Assembly (NCBI GenBank): GCA_036525535.1
Contig: DATDAH010000372.1
Span: forward strand, 1 to 16,532
DNA: 16,532 nucleotides
Reading direction: 5' to 3'
Source: DATDAH01 sp036525535
GTDB taxonomy: Bacteria; Actinomycetota; Acidimicrobiia; Acidimicrobiales; DATDAH01
Of this stretch, positions 7,531 through 14,502 are shown one piece after another. Made by a program: the position numbers and the translations under genes. The notes under the pieces are model-generated. The model was given only the letters and a program-made list of their open reading frames with translations, searched no databases and was not told the DNA's origin. Numbering within the stretch: position 1 is the first letter of the stretch; each line of letters opens with the position of its first letter.

Positions 7531-7536
7531 ATGGCC

Positions 7537-8700
7537 ATGACCGATCTGTTCGACCGTTTCGCCGTCATCGACGTCGACACCCACCTGACCGAGCCGCCCG
7601 ACCTGTGGACATCGCGGGTCCCCGCAGCCATGCAGGAGCACGTGCCCCGGATCGTGCGTCGCGGCGACCTGGAGATGTGGGTGGCCGGCGACGAGTTCAT
7701 CGGCGCACCCGGCGCCTATTCGATGGCCGGGTACGACGGCGTCATCCCCGACATGCCCAACGACTTCACCGAGATCCCGCCGGCGGCCTACGACGCCGAG
7801 GCCCGACTGGCGTTCCTTGACCGGGAGGGGATCCAGGCCCAGGTCCTCTACCCCAACGTCGGCGGGTTCGGGAACGGCTTCTTCCTCCGTCTCGGCGACC
7901 GGGAGGTCGTGGCCGCCAGTGTCCGGGCCTACAACGACTTCCTGACGGAGTGGTGCTCGGCCGCGCCGGACCGTCTCCTACCCGTGATCGCCACGCCGTT
8001 CTGGGACCTCGAGTTCGCCGTGACCGAGATCGAGCGGGCGGCGGCCATGGGCCACCGGGCGGTGAACATGTGCAGCCAGCCCCAGAACTACGACGAGCCC
8101 CCGCTCGGGTCCACGCACTGGGACCCCATCTGGGCCGCGGCCCGCGACACCGGCCTGTCGGTCAGCTTCCACATCGGGGGTGGGGGCCTGGGCAACCTCA
8201 TGGACGACATCGGGGGCATCGGGCTGCAGGCCAACCTCGGCAAGGAGTCGGCCATGCTCATCCTCGACAACATGCGGTGCCTGGGGGATCTGTTCTTCGG
8301 GGGCGTGTGCCACCGCTTCCCCGAGGTCCGCTTCGTGTCGGTGGAGTCGGGCGTGGGCTGGCTCCCCGGCGTCCTCGAGGCCTTCGACTGGCAGTGGCGC
8401 AACGGCGGCATCGGCGTCGAGCACCCCGAGTACGACCTCCTGCCGTCGGACTACTTCCGCCGGCAGGTGTATGCCTGCTTCTGGTTCGAGCGGTCGGCTG
8501 CCCTCGGGGCCATCGAGCGCTACCCCGACAACATCCTCTACGAGACCGACTTCCCGCACCCCACCTGCCAGCACCCGGGTCCCCGCACGCCGGCCCAGCG
8601 ACCCCGCGACTACGCGACCGAGGCCCTCGGCGGCCTGGCCGACGACGTCCTGGCCAAGGTCCTCCACGGCAACGCCGCCGCCCTCTACGGGCTGACGTGA
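7537..8700 (+). CDS. Metal-dependent amidohydrolase (PF04909, ACMSD-like TIM barrel)
   Basis: A 387-residue TIM-barrel enzyme of the amidohydrolase-2 group, whose members hydrolyse or decarboxylate ring-derived carboxylic acids and esters. The N-terminal metal-binding region is VIDVDTHLTEP with D14, H16 and E19; H212 in SFHIGGGG and D338 in ETDFPHPT mark later barrel strands that contribute ligands. The C-terminal LHGNAAALYGL is typical of the family. Two ATGs are possible (7531 and 7537); the second is preferred because of its spacing from GAGGGGG. It is the first gene of the plus operon, and its TGA overlaps the GTG of the CoA transferase gene by 4 bases. Such amidohydrolases are common in actinobacterial steroid and aromatic catabolic clusters. 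The reaction here is not known. Confidence 0.92.
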   Translation: MTDLFDRFAVIDVDTHLTEPPDLWTSRVPAAMQEHVPRIVRRGDLEMWVAGDEFIGAPGAYSMAGYDGVIPDMPNDFTEIPPAAYDAEARLAFLDREGIQAQVLYPNVGGFGNGFFLRLGDREVVAASVRAYNDFLTEWCSAAPDRLLPVIATPFWDLEFAVTEIERAAAMGHRAVNMCSQPQNYDEPPLGSTHWDPIWAAARDTGLSVSFHIGGGGLGNLMDDIGGIGLQANLGKESAMLILDNMRCLGDLFFGGVCHRFPEVRFVSVESGVGWLPGVLEAFDWQWRNGGIGVEHPEYDLLPSDYFRRQVYACFWFERSAALGAIERYPDNILYETDFPHPTCQHPGPRTPAQRPRDYATEALGGLADDVLAKVLHGNAAALYGLT

Positions 8701-10997
8701 CCGCGGGTTGGCTCACGGGCCACCGGGTCGTCGACCTCTCCACCACGATCGCCGGGGCCTACGCCACCAAGCTCCTGGCCGACGCTGGGGCCGAGGTCGT
8801 CCTCGTGGAGCCGCCCGAGGGTCACCCCCTGCGGCGTTGGTCGGCGTCGGGCACGCCGACCGGTGACGCCGGACCGCTGTTCCGCTTCCTCTCGGCCGGA
8901 AAGGCGTCGGTCGTGGCCGACAGGGATGCCCTGGCTGACCTCCTGTCGGGAGGTCAACTGCTGGTGGAGAGCGGCCAGCGCCCCGTTGACCTCGACGCCC
9001 TGCGGGCGAGGGGGACGACGGTCTGTTCGGTGACGCCGTACGGGCGCACCGGCCCGTGGGCGGGACGGCCGGCCACCGACTTCATCATCCAGGCCGAGTC
9101 GGGGTCCGTCGCCTTTCGGGGCCGCCGGGACCAGCCGCCGGTCGCCGCCGGCGGGCGGCTGGCCGAATGGGTGACCGGCGCCTACGCCGCCGTCGCCGCT
9201 CTGGCGGCGGCGCCCGGCGAGCACGTCGACGTGTCCGAGCTGGAGACCATGACGTTGGCGGGGAGCCTGTTCCTGGATCTGATGTGGAGCCTGATCGGCA
9301 TCGAGGCGACCGGCCCCGCCCGGTCGCTGGAGGTTCCCTCCGTCGAGCCCACCCTCGACGGCTGGGTCGGCTTCAACACCAACACCCGCCAGCAGTTCGA
9401 CGACTTCCTCGTCCTCATCGAGCGCCCCGACCTGCTCGGCGACCCCGACTGGGTCAGCGTCGCCGCCCGCGCCGCCCGCCTCGACGAGTGGAACGCCATC
9501 GTCCATCCCTGGACGAGCCGCCACACGACGGCCGACATCGTCGAGCGGGCCGCGGCCCTGCGCATCCCCGTGGCCCCGGTCCTGAGCGGCCGCGGCGTGG
9601 TCGACATCGACCACTTCGTGGCGCGGCGCGTCTTCGTCGAGGACGCCGCCGGCATGTTCCGCCAGCCCCGCAGCCCCTATGCCCTCGACGGCGTCCGCGC
9701 CGACACCACGCGCCCCGCCCCCGACCTCGGCGCCACCCCACCCCCGTTCTGGAACCTGGAACTCGCGGTGGGGGACGAGTTTCAGGTTCCAGAACCGTCG
9801 TTGACGACCCTGCCGCTGGCGGGGGTGCGGGTGATCGACGCCACAGCGTGGTGGGCGGGGCCGGAGGCGGGGCGCCTGTTGGCCCTGCTGGGGGCCGACG
9901 TCCTGCATCTGGAGGCCACCCGCCAACCCGACGGCATGCGCATGGCCGGTGGGCTCTTCGTCGACCAGCCCCGCTGGTGGGAGCGCTCGGCCATCGCCCT
10001 GTCCGCCAACGCCGGCAAGCGGGGCATCACGCTGGACCTGACCACCGACGACGGGCGCGACCTGCTCGACCGCCTGTTGGCCGACGCCGACGTGCTGTTG
10101 GAGAACTTCAGCCCCCGGGTGGCCGAGCGCTTCGCCTTGACGGCGGAGCGCCTCCACGCCCTCAACCCCCGACTCGTGCTCTGCCGGATGCCGGCCTTCG
10201 GCCTCGACGGCCCGTGGCGGGACCGGGTCGGCTTCGCCCAGACGATGGAGCAGGTGACCGGCATGGCCTGGATCACCGGTCACGTCGACGACCAGCCCCG
10301 GATCCCACGGGGCCCGTGTGACCCGTTGGCCGGCGCCCACGCCGCGTTCGCCGTCCTGACCGCCCTCCGGGCACGGGAGCGGACCGGCACCGGCGCCTTC
10401 ATCGAGTCGACGATGGTCGAGGCCGCCCTCAACATCGCCGCCGAGCAGGTCATCGAGTGGACGGCCAACGGCGTCGAGCTCGAGCGCAGGGGGAACCGGG
10501 CGCCGGGGCTCTCGCCTCAAGGGCTCTACCCGTGCGCCGGGGAGGAGCAGTGGCTGGCGGTCTCGGTGGCGACCGACGAGCAGTGGGCTGCGTTGGTGGT
10601 CGTCACCGGCCTCACCGCCGACCGGGACGACGAGGACGAGGTCGACGCTGAGCTGGCGGCCTGGGCGGCCGACCGTGACCTCCAGGCCGCGGTCGACGAC
10701 CTGATCGCCGAAGGCGTTCCCGCCGGGGCGGCCCGCGACCCCCGGACGATCGCCACCCACCCCCAGCTCCAGGCCCGAGGCTTCTTCGAGGAACTGGACC
10801 ATCCGGTCTGCGGGAGGCAGAACGTCGCCGGGCTGCCCTTCCGCTTCGCTTCAGTCGACCGCTGGCTGCGTCGCCCCGCGCCCACGATGGGCGAACACGA
10901 CCACGAGGTCCTCGGCGGCGAGCTGGGCCTGAGCGACGACGAGCTGGCCCGCCTGACGTCCGCCGGAGTGATCGGCACGGCGCCGTCGGGGCTATGA
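8697..10997 (+). CDS. Tandem-domain CaiB/BaiF (family III) CoA transferase
   Basis: A 766-residue protein with two family III CoA-transferase domains, twice the usual length of about 400. The first starts at GHRVVDLSTTIAGAYATKLLADAGAEV and has the expected catalytic aspartate D178 in HVDVSELE. The second starts near residue 374 with GVRVIDATAWWAGPEAGRLLALLGADV; at the equivalent position it has glutamate E570 in FIESTMVE. Family III enzymes move CoA between acids through an enzyme-bound anhydride, normally as interlocked dimers, so the fusion may fold as a built-in pair with one active site different from the other. The GTG start at 8697 overlaps the previous stop as GTGA; a longer open frame back to 7950 is antisense-like noise within the amidohydrolase gene. 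The linker between domains (351-366) is encoded by a near-perfect palindrome. Substrate unknown. Confidence 0.93.
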   Translation: MTAGWLTGHRVVDLSTTIAGAYATKLLADAGAEVVLVEPPEGHPLRRWSASGTPTGDAGPLFRFLSAGKASVVADRDALADLLSGGQLLVESGQRPVDLDALRARGTTVCSVTPYGRTGPWAGRPATDFIIQAESGSVAFRGRRDQPPVAAGGRLAEWVTGAYAAVAALAAAPGEHVDVSELETMTLAGSLFLDLMWSLIGIEATGPARSLEVPSVEPTLDGWVGFNTNTRQQFDDFLVLIERPDLLGDPDWVSVAARAARLDEWNAIVHPWTSRHTTADIVERAAALRIPVAPVLSGRGVVDIDHFVARRVFVEDAAGMFRQPRSPYALDGVRADTTRPAPDLGATPPPFWNLELAVGDEFQVPEPSLTTLPLAGVRVIDATAWWAGPEAGRLLALLGADVLHLEATRQPDGMRMAGGLFVDQPRWWERSAIALSANAGKRGITLDLTTDDGRDLLDRLLADADVLLENFSPRVAERFALTAERLHALNPRLVLCRMPAFGLDGPWRDRVGFAQTMEQVTGMAWITGHVDDQPRIPRGPCDPLAGAHAAFAVLTALRARERTGTGAFIESTMVEAALNIAAEQVIEWTANGVELERRGNRAPGLSPQGLYPCAGEEQWLAVSVATDEQWAALVVVTGLTADRDDEDEVDAELAAWAADRDLQAAVDDLIAEGVPAGAARDPRTIATHPQLQARGFFEELDHPVCGRQNVAGLPFRFASVDRWLRRPAPTMGEHDHEVLGGELGLSDDELARLTSAGVIGTAPSGL
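9746..9795. repeat. Intragenic palindromic element, 20-bp arms and 10-base loop
   Basis: Bases 9746-9765 pair with 9776-9795: 19 Watson-Crick pairs and one G-T pair (9759 with 9782), around the loop CGGTGGGGGA. The element lies inside the tandem CoA transferase gene at the domain linker. Its core 9747-9794 is exactly 16 codons, read FWNLELAVGDEFQVPE on the plus strand and FWNLKLVPHREFQVPE on the minus strand, in the same phase. The arms are less GC-rich than the surrounding gene. There is no T tract, so it is not an ordinary terminator. No second copy was seen in this window. It resembles the idea of in-frame palindromic elements known from Rickettsia genes, but no sequence relation is claimed. 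Confidence 0.85.
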
Positions 10998-11004
10998 AAG
11001 GGCC

Positions 11005-12579
11005 GTGACCCATCAGTTGGCCGACCTGTGGGAAGGCGTGGTCGACGAGTTGGGCGACGAGCGGGAGGCGGTGGTCGTCCGCAGCGAGACCCTCGGGGAC
11101 CGCCGCCTGACCCACGCCGAGCTCGAGGACCGGGCGAACCGCCTGGCCCACCACCTGCAGGGCTGCGGTGTCGTCGCCGGCTCGACCATCGGCTGCCATG
11201 TCCACAACGGCACCGAGTACCTCGAAGCGATGCTGGCCGCCTACAAGTTGCGGGCCATCCCCATCAACCTCAACCACCGGTACGTGGCCGAGGAGCTCCG
11301 TTACCACTTCGAGGACGCCTCACCCGTCGTGGTCATCACCGAGGCCGATCTGGTCGACCGGGTGAACGAGGCCGGCCCGCCGCCGCACATCCTGGTTCGC
11401 GGCGACGACTACGAGGCCGTCCTGGCCGCCTCTTCGCCGGAGCGGATCGCCGTCCCCGATCGCAGCAACGACGACCTCTACCTGCTCTACACCGGCGGGA
11501 CCACCGGGATGCCCAAGGGCGTCATGTGGCGGCACGAGGACCTCTTCTTCGGCGTCATCGGCGGCGCGGGCGTGCCCCGCCGGGGCATCCGTCGTCTCGA
11601 CGACCCGACCGACATCGGGTCGTGGGCCCGGAAGGGCACCGGAGTCGACCGTCGCCTGCCGCTGGCTCCGCTCATGCACGGCCTGGCCCAGTGGACGGCG
11701 CTGACCACCCTCTACACCGGCGGCACCCTGTTCTTGGACGGCGACCGCTCGTTCGACGCGGCCCGGGCGCTGACCATCGTGGCCGAGGAGCGGATCCAGC
11801 TCATCCAGCTCGTGGGTGACGCCCTCGCCCTGCGCCTGGCCGAGGAGCTGCACCGCCACGGCGACCGTTACGACCTGTCGGACCTGGTGATGATCGCCTC
11901 GTCCGGCGCGGTCCTGTCCCCGTCGGTCCAGCAAGACCTGCACCAACTGCTGCCCACCACGCGCGTGATCAACCGCTTCGGAGCGTCCGAGACCGGCCCC
12001 CAGGGGCGGGTGGCCCACGACAAGGGCGAGGAGTCGCCCCGCCTGATCGCCGACGCGGACACGGCGGTGCTCGACGACGACTTCCGGCCGGTCGGTCCCG
12101 GCGGCGCCGGGCTCCTGGCCCGTACGGGCGCCATCCCGCTCGGCTACTGGGGCGACCCGGAGAAGACGGCCCGGACCTTCCCGGTCGTGGACGGCGTGCG
12201 CTGGTCCGTTCCCGGTGACCGAGCCCGGGTGGAGGAGGACGGCTCGATCGTCGTCCTCGGCCGGGGGACCGTGGTCATCAACTCGGGGGGTGAGAAGATC
12301 TTCCCCGAGGAGGTGGAGACCACGCTGAAGGCTCACCCCGCCGTCTTCGACGCCATCGTGGTCGGCGTGCCCGACGAGGTCTACGGCCAGCGAGTGGCGG
12401 CCGTGGTCCAGCTCCGGGAGGCCGCCGACGAGCCCTCGCTGCAGGAGCTGCAGGCCCACGCCCGCGAGCACATCGCGGGCTACAAGGTGCCCCGCCAGGT
12501 GACCGTCGTGGACGCCGTGCAGCGCACGGCGGTCGGCAAGGCCGACTACGCCTGGGCCAAGGCGGTGGCCAATGGCTGA
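11005..12579 (+). CDS. Acyl-CoA synthetase, FadD19/FadD17-like
   Basis: A 524-residue AMP-forming ligase. The ATP loop YTGGTTGMPKG is at 162-172, followed by VMWRHEDLFFG, a signature of actinobacterial FadD19-like ligases that act on steroid side chains and related acids. FGASETGPQG (325-334) carries the conserved E329, INSGGEKIFPEEVE is the hinge region, and the catalytic lysine is K512 in VGKADYAWAKA. Full length for the family. The GTG at 11005 is the start that keeps the family's usual N-terminal ADLWE region; AAAGGG lies close upstream, with only 2 bases of spacing. It begins 7 bases after the CoA transferase stop, so both are surely on one transcript. Steroid use is a family association, not proven here. 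Confidence 0.93.
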   Translation: MTHQLADLWEGVVDELGDEREAVVVRSETLGDRRLTHAELEDRANRLAHHLQGCGVVAGSTIGCHVHNGTEYLEAMLAAYKLRAIPINLNHRYVAEELRYHFEDASPVVVITEADLVDRVNEAGPPPHILVRGDDYEAVLAASSPERIAVPDRSNDDLYLLYTGGTTGMPKGVMWRHEDLFFGVIGGAGVPRRGIRRLDDPTDIGSWARKGTGVDRRLPLAPLMHGLAQWTALTTLYTGGTLFLDGDRSFDAARALTIVAEERIQLIQLVGDALALRLAEELHRHGDRYDLSDLVMIASSGAVLSPSVQQDLHQLLPTTRVINRFGASETGPQGRVAHDKGEESPRLIADADTAVLDDDFRPVGPGGAGLLARTGAIPLGYWGDPEKTARTFPVVDGVRWSVPGDRARVEEDGSIVVLGRGTVVINSGGEKIFPEEVETTLKAHPAVFDAIVVGVPDEVYGQRVAAVVQLREAADEPSLQELQAHAREHIAGYKVPRQVTVVDAVQRTAVGKADYAWAKAVANG

Positions 12580-12630
12580 CGAGTCGGCTTCACCAACGGG
12601 AGCAGGATCGCGGAGACCGGGGGGTCGGGC

Positions 12631-14091
12631 GTGAACCTGATGATGTTGTTGGAGATGACCACCCAGGTGGCGGGGGAGCGGGTGGCGTTCGGCACGGCTG
12701 AGGGCGGGCTGACCTACCAGCAGCTCTTCGACCGGGCCGGCGGGGCGGCTCGGCGCCTGCAGGAGGACGAGGTCGGCACGGTGGCCTACGTCGGCACGGC
12801 CACCGATGCCTTCCCGACGGCCGTGTTCGCCGCGGCTTGGGCGGGCGTCCCGCTGGCGCCCCTGAACTATCGCCTCAGCGACGAACAGCTGACGGCCCTC
12901 CTCGCCCGGCTGGACCGGCCGAAGGTCGTGGCCGACCCCCCGTTCGTCGACCGGCTCCGGGCGCTCGGCGCCGAGGTGGAGCCGACCGTCGACTGGGTCG
13001 CCGCGGCGGGCGCAACCGAAGCCGCCGACCCCTGGGCCATGGATCCGACGGCCGTGGCCCTCCTGCTCTTCACCAGCGGGACCACGGCCGAGCCCAAGGC
13101 CGCCGTCCTCCGCCAGGAGCACCTCTGTTCCTACGTCCTCGGCTCGGTGGAGTTCGCGTCGGCCGACGAGACGGCGGCGGCGCTGGTCAGCGTGCCGCCG
13201 TACCACATCGCCGGCGTGTCGAACGTGGTCTCGAACGTCTACTCGAACCGTCGCGTGGTCCTGCTCCCGCAGTTCGACCCCGCGGCCTGGCTGGCCACCG
13301 CGAGGGCCGAGGCCGTGACCCACGCCCTGGTCGTCCCCACCATGCTGGCCCGGGTCGTCGAGTACCTCGACGGGGCGCCCGCCGACTTGCCCGCGCTGCG
13401 CTCCCTGGCCTACGGCGGGGCCCCGATGCCCGTGACCGTGCTGGAGCGGGCACTGGCGGCGTTCGGCGACACCGACTTCGTCAACGCGTACGGCCTGACT
13501 GAGACCTCGTCGACCATCGCCGTGCTCGGCCCCGACGACCACCGCACGGCCCTGGCGTCCGACGACCCCGCCGTCCGGGCCCGCCTCGGCTCCGCCGGCC
13601 GGCTGCTGCCCACCATCGAGGCCGACGTCCGCGACGGCCTCCTCTGGGTGCGCGGCGAGCAGGTGTCGGGGGAGTACGCCGGAATGGACTCCGTGCTGGA
13701 CGACGAGGGCTGGTTCCCGACGGGCGACGTCGCCCACATCGACGGTGAGGGCTTCCTCTTCATCGAGGGCCGGGCCGACGACACCATCATCCGGGGCGGG
13801 GAGAACATCGCCCCGGCGGAGATCGAGACGGTCCTCCTCCGCCACGACTCCGTCGCCGAGTGTGCGGTGGTCGGCCTCCCCGACGAGGAGTGGGGGCAAC
13901 GCATAGCCGCCGTCGTGGTGACCACGCCAGACGCCGACCCTGACGAGGCCGAGCTGCAGGCCTGGTGCCGGGAGCACCTCCGTGGCTCCAAGACCCCCGA
14001 CCGCATCGAGTTCCGAGCCGAGCTGCCCTACACCGACACCGGCAAGCTCCTCCGCCGCACGCTGCGCACCGAGCTGGTCGACGGCGACTAG
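12631..14091 (+). CDS. Acyl-CoA/aryl-CoA synthetase, AMP-forming
   Basis: A 486-residue ligase of the ANL superfamily, second in this operon. The ATP loop is FTSGTTAEPKAAV (147-159), in which two glycines usual in SGTTGxPKG are alanine (A153 and A157). YGLTETSST (287-295) holds the conserved TE pair, WFPTGDVAHID the ribose-binding Asp, GRADDTIIRGGENIAPAEIE the hinge, and K472 in DTGKLLRR the catalytic lysine. All other key positions are present, so it is likely active. It starts with GTG at 12631; ATGs at 12640 and 12643 are alternatives, but the MNLMMLLEM start resembles other ligases. It follows the previous ligase by 51 bases. The two ligases may handle different intermediates of one degradation route. 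Confidence 0.92.
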   Translation: MNLMMLLEMTTQVAGERVAFGTAEGGLTYQQLFDRAGGAARRLQEDEVGTVAYVGTATDAFPTAVFAAAWAGVPLAPLNYRLSDEQLTALLARLDRPKVVADPPFVDRLRALGAEVEPTVDWVAAAGATEAADPWAMDPTAVALLLFTSGTTAEPKAAVLRQEHLCSYVLGSVEFASADETAAALVSVPPYHIAGVSNVVSNVYSNRRVVLLPQFDPAAWLATARAEAVTHALVVPTMLARVVEYLDGAPADLPALRSLAYGGAPMPVTVLERALAAFGDTDFVNAYGLTETSSTIAVLGPDDHRTALASDDPAVRARLGSAGRLLPTIEADVRDGLLWVRGEQVSGEYAGMDSVLDDEGWFPTGDVAHIDGEGFLFIEGRADDTIIRGGENIAPAEIETVLLRHDSVAECAVVGLPDEEWGQRIAAVVVTTPDADPDEAELQAWCREHLRGSKTPDRIEFRAELPYTDTGKLLRRTLRTELVDGD

Positions 14092-14111
14092 AACACGGGG
14101 CCCGAACCGAC

Positions 14112-14116
14112 AGGAG
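14112..14116 (+). promoter_or_regulatory. Ribosome binding site AGGAG of the SnoaL-like gene
   Basis: AGGAG lies 7 bases before the ATG at 14124 and decides this start over longer in-frame readings that extend into the preceding ligase gene. Confidence 0.7.
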
Positions 14117-14123
14117 ACCGGCG

Positions 14124-14450
14124 ATGCCCACGGATGTGACCAAGGCGGTCCTCGACCACCACACGGAGATGCTCGACGCCGGTGACGTCGACGGCCTGAT
14201 GGAGGACTACGCCGATGACGCCGTCTTCATCAGCAACCTCGGTGGCGTGGTCTCGGGCCTCGACGCCATTCGCGGGGTCTTCGCCGCCACCTCGGGGGGC
14301 GTCGCCGGCTTCGAAGCGGGGGTCGAGCACGTCGACGGCGACGTCGGCTACGTGACCTGGAAGGCCGAAGGCATCCCGTTCGGCACCGACACCTTCGTGG
14401 TCCGTGGCGGCCGGATCGTCGTTCAGACCGTGGCCCTGCACTTCGGCTGA
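14124..14450 (+). CDS. SnoaL-like / NTF2-fold small protein
   Basis: A 108-residue protein with the pattern of the nuclear transport factor 2 / SnoaL superfamily, a cone-shaped alpha+beta barrel used by ketosteroid isomerases, polyketide cyclases and many small binding proteins. It shows the N-terminal helix VTKAVLDHHTEMLDAGDVDGLMEDYADDAVF, the GGVVSGLDAIRGVFAA segment, and C-terminal strands ending DTFVVRGGRIVVQTVALHFG. D and H residues at pocket positions (for example the DYADDAVF segment) could serve catalysis, but no unique signature is visible. The start is fixed by AGGAG upstream. It sits 32 bases after a ligase gene and 52 before the next gene. In a hydrophobic-acid catabolic operon an isomerase, hydratase or binding role is plausible; this is inference. 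Confidence 0.85.
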   Translation: MPTDVTKAVLDHHTEMLDAGDVDGLMEDYADDAVFISNLGGVVSGLDAIRGVFAATSGGVAGFEAGVEHVDGDVGYVTWKAEGIPFGTDTFVVRGGRIVVQTVALHFG

Positions 14451-14452
14451 CC

Positions 14453-14474
14453 CGGCTGAGCCGTCCGTCAGCCG
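14453..14474 (+). other. Small hairpin between SnoaL-like gene and next gene
   Basis: CGGCTGA (14453-14459) and TCAGCCG (14468-14474) form a perfect 7-base stem with an 8-base loop, just after the SnoaL-like stop codon. A second CGGCTGA (14444-14450), which includes that stop codon, could pair with the same right arm. No T tract follows, so a strong terminator is unlikely; it could slow or trim the transcript within the operon. Confidence 0.35.
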
Positions 14475-14502
14475 CACCCCGCCGGCTCGGTCAAGATGGA
14501 GC

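Larger units (their letters stand above)
7350..7536. promoter_or_regulatory. Divergent control region between the two operons
   Basis: This 187-base gap separates the starts of a five-gene minus operon and a seven-gene plus operon, so it must contain promoters for both or lie just outside them. It contains the palindrome at 7476-7489 and an 8-base palindrome CTGCGCAG (7416-7423). It is less GC-rich on its right side (about 7440-7520). I could not assign -35 and -10 boxes with confidence. No regulator gene is adjacent; a controlling protein would be encoded elsewhere. Confidence 0.6.

Noticed and set aside
7350..7536. Sites for steroid regulators KstR or KstR2
   Set aside because: The palindrome found does not match the TnnAACnnGTTnnA or AnCAAGnnCTTGnT patterns as I recall them.
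7950..8696. Upstream extension of the CoA transferase frame
   Set aside because: It overlaps the amidohydrolase gene in another frame with Pro/Arg/His-rich sequence; domain homology begins right at the GTG at 8697.
9746..9795. The palindrome as an ordinary intrinsic terminator
   Set aside because: It lies inside an intact coding frame between two domains and is not followed by a T tract on either strand.
8685..10802. 705-codon open frame on the minus strand
   Set aside because: Antisense to the tandem CoA transferase and low in complexity. Its FWNLKLVPHREFQVPE segment comes only from the palindrome.
11320..13977. 885-codon open frame on the minus strand
   Set aside because: It lies antisense to two clear acyl-CoA ligases; its product is Gly/Arg/Val/His-rich with no domain. 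Long antisense frames are expected in DNA this GC-rich.
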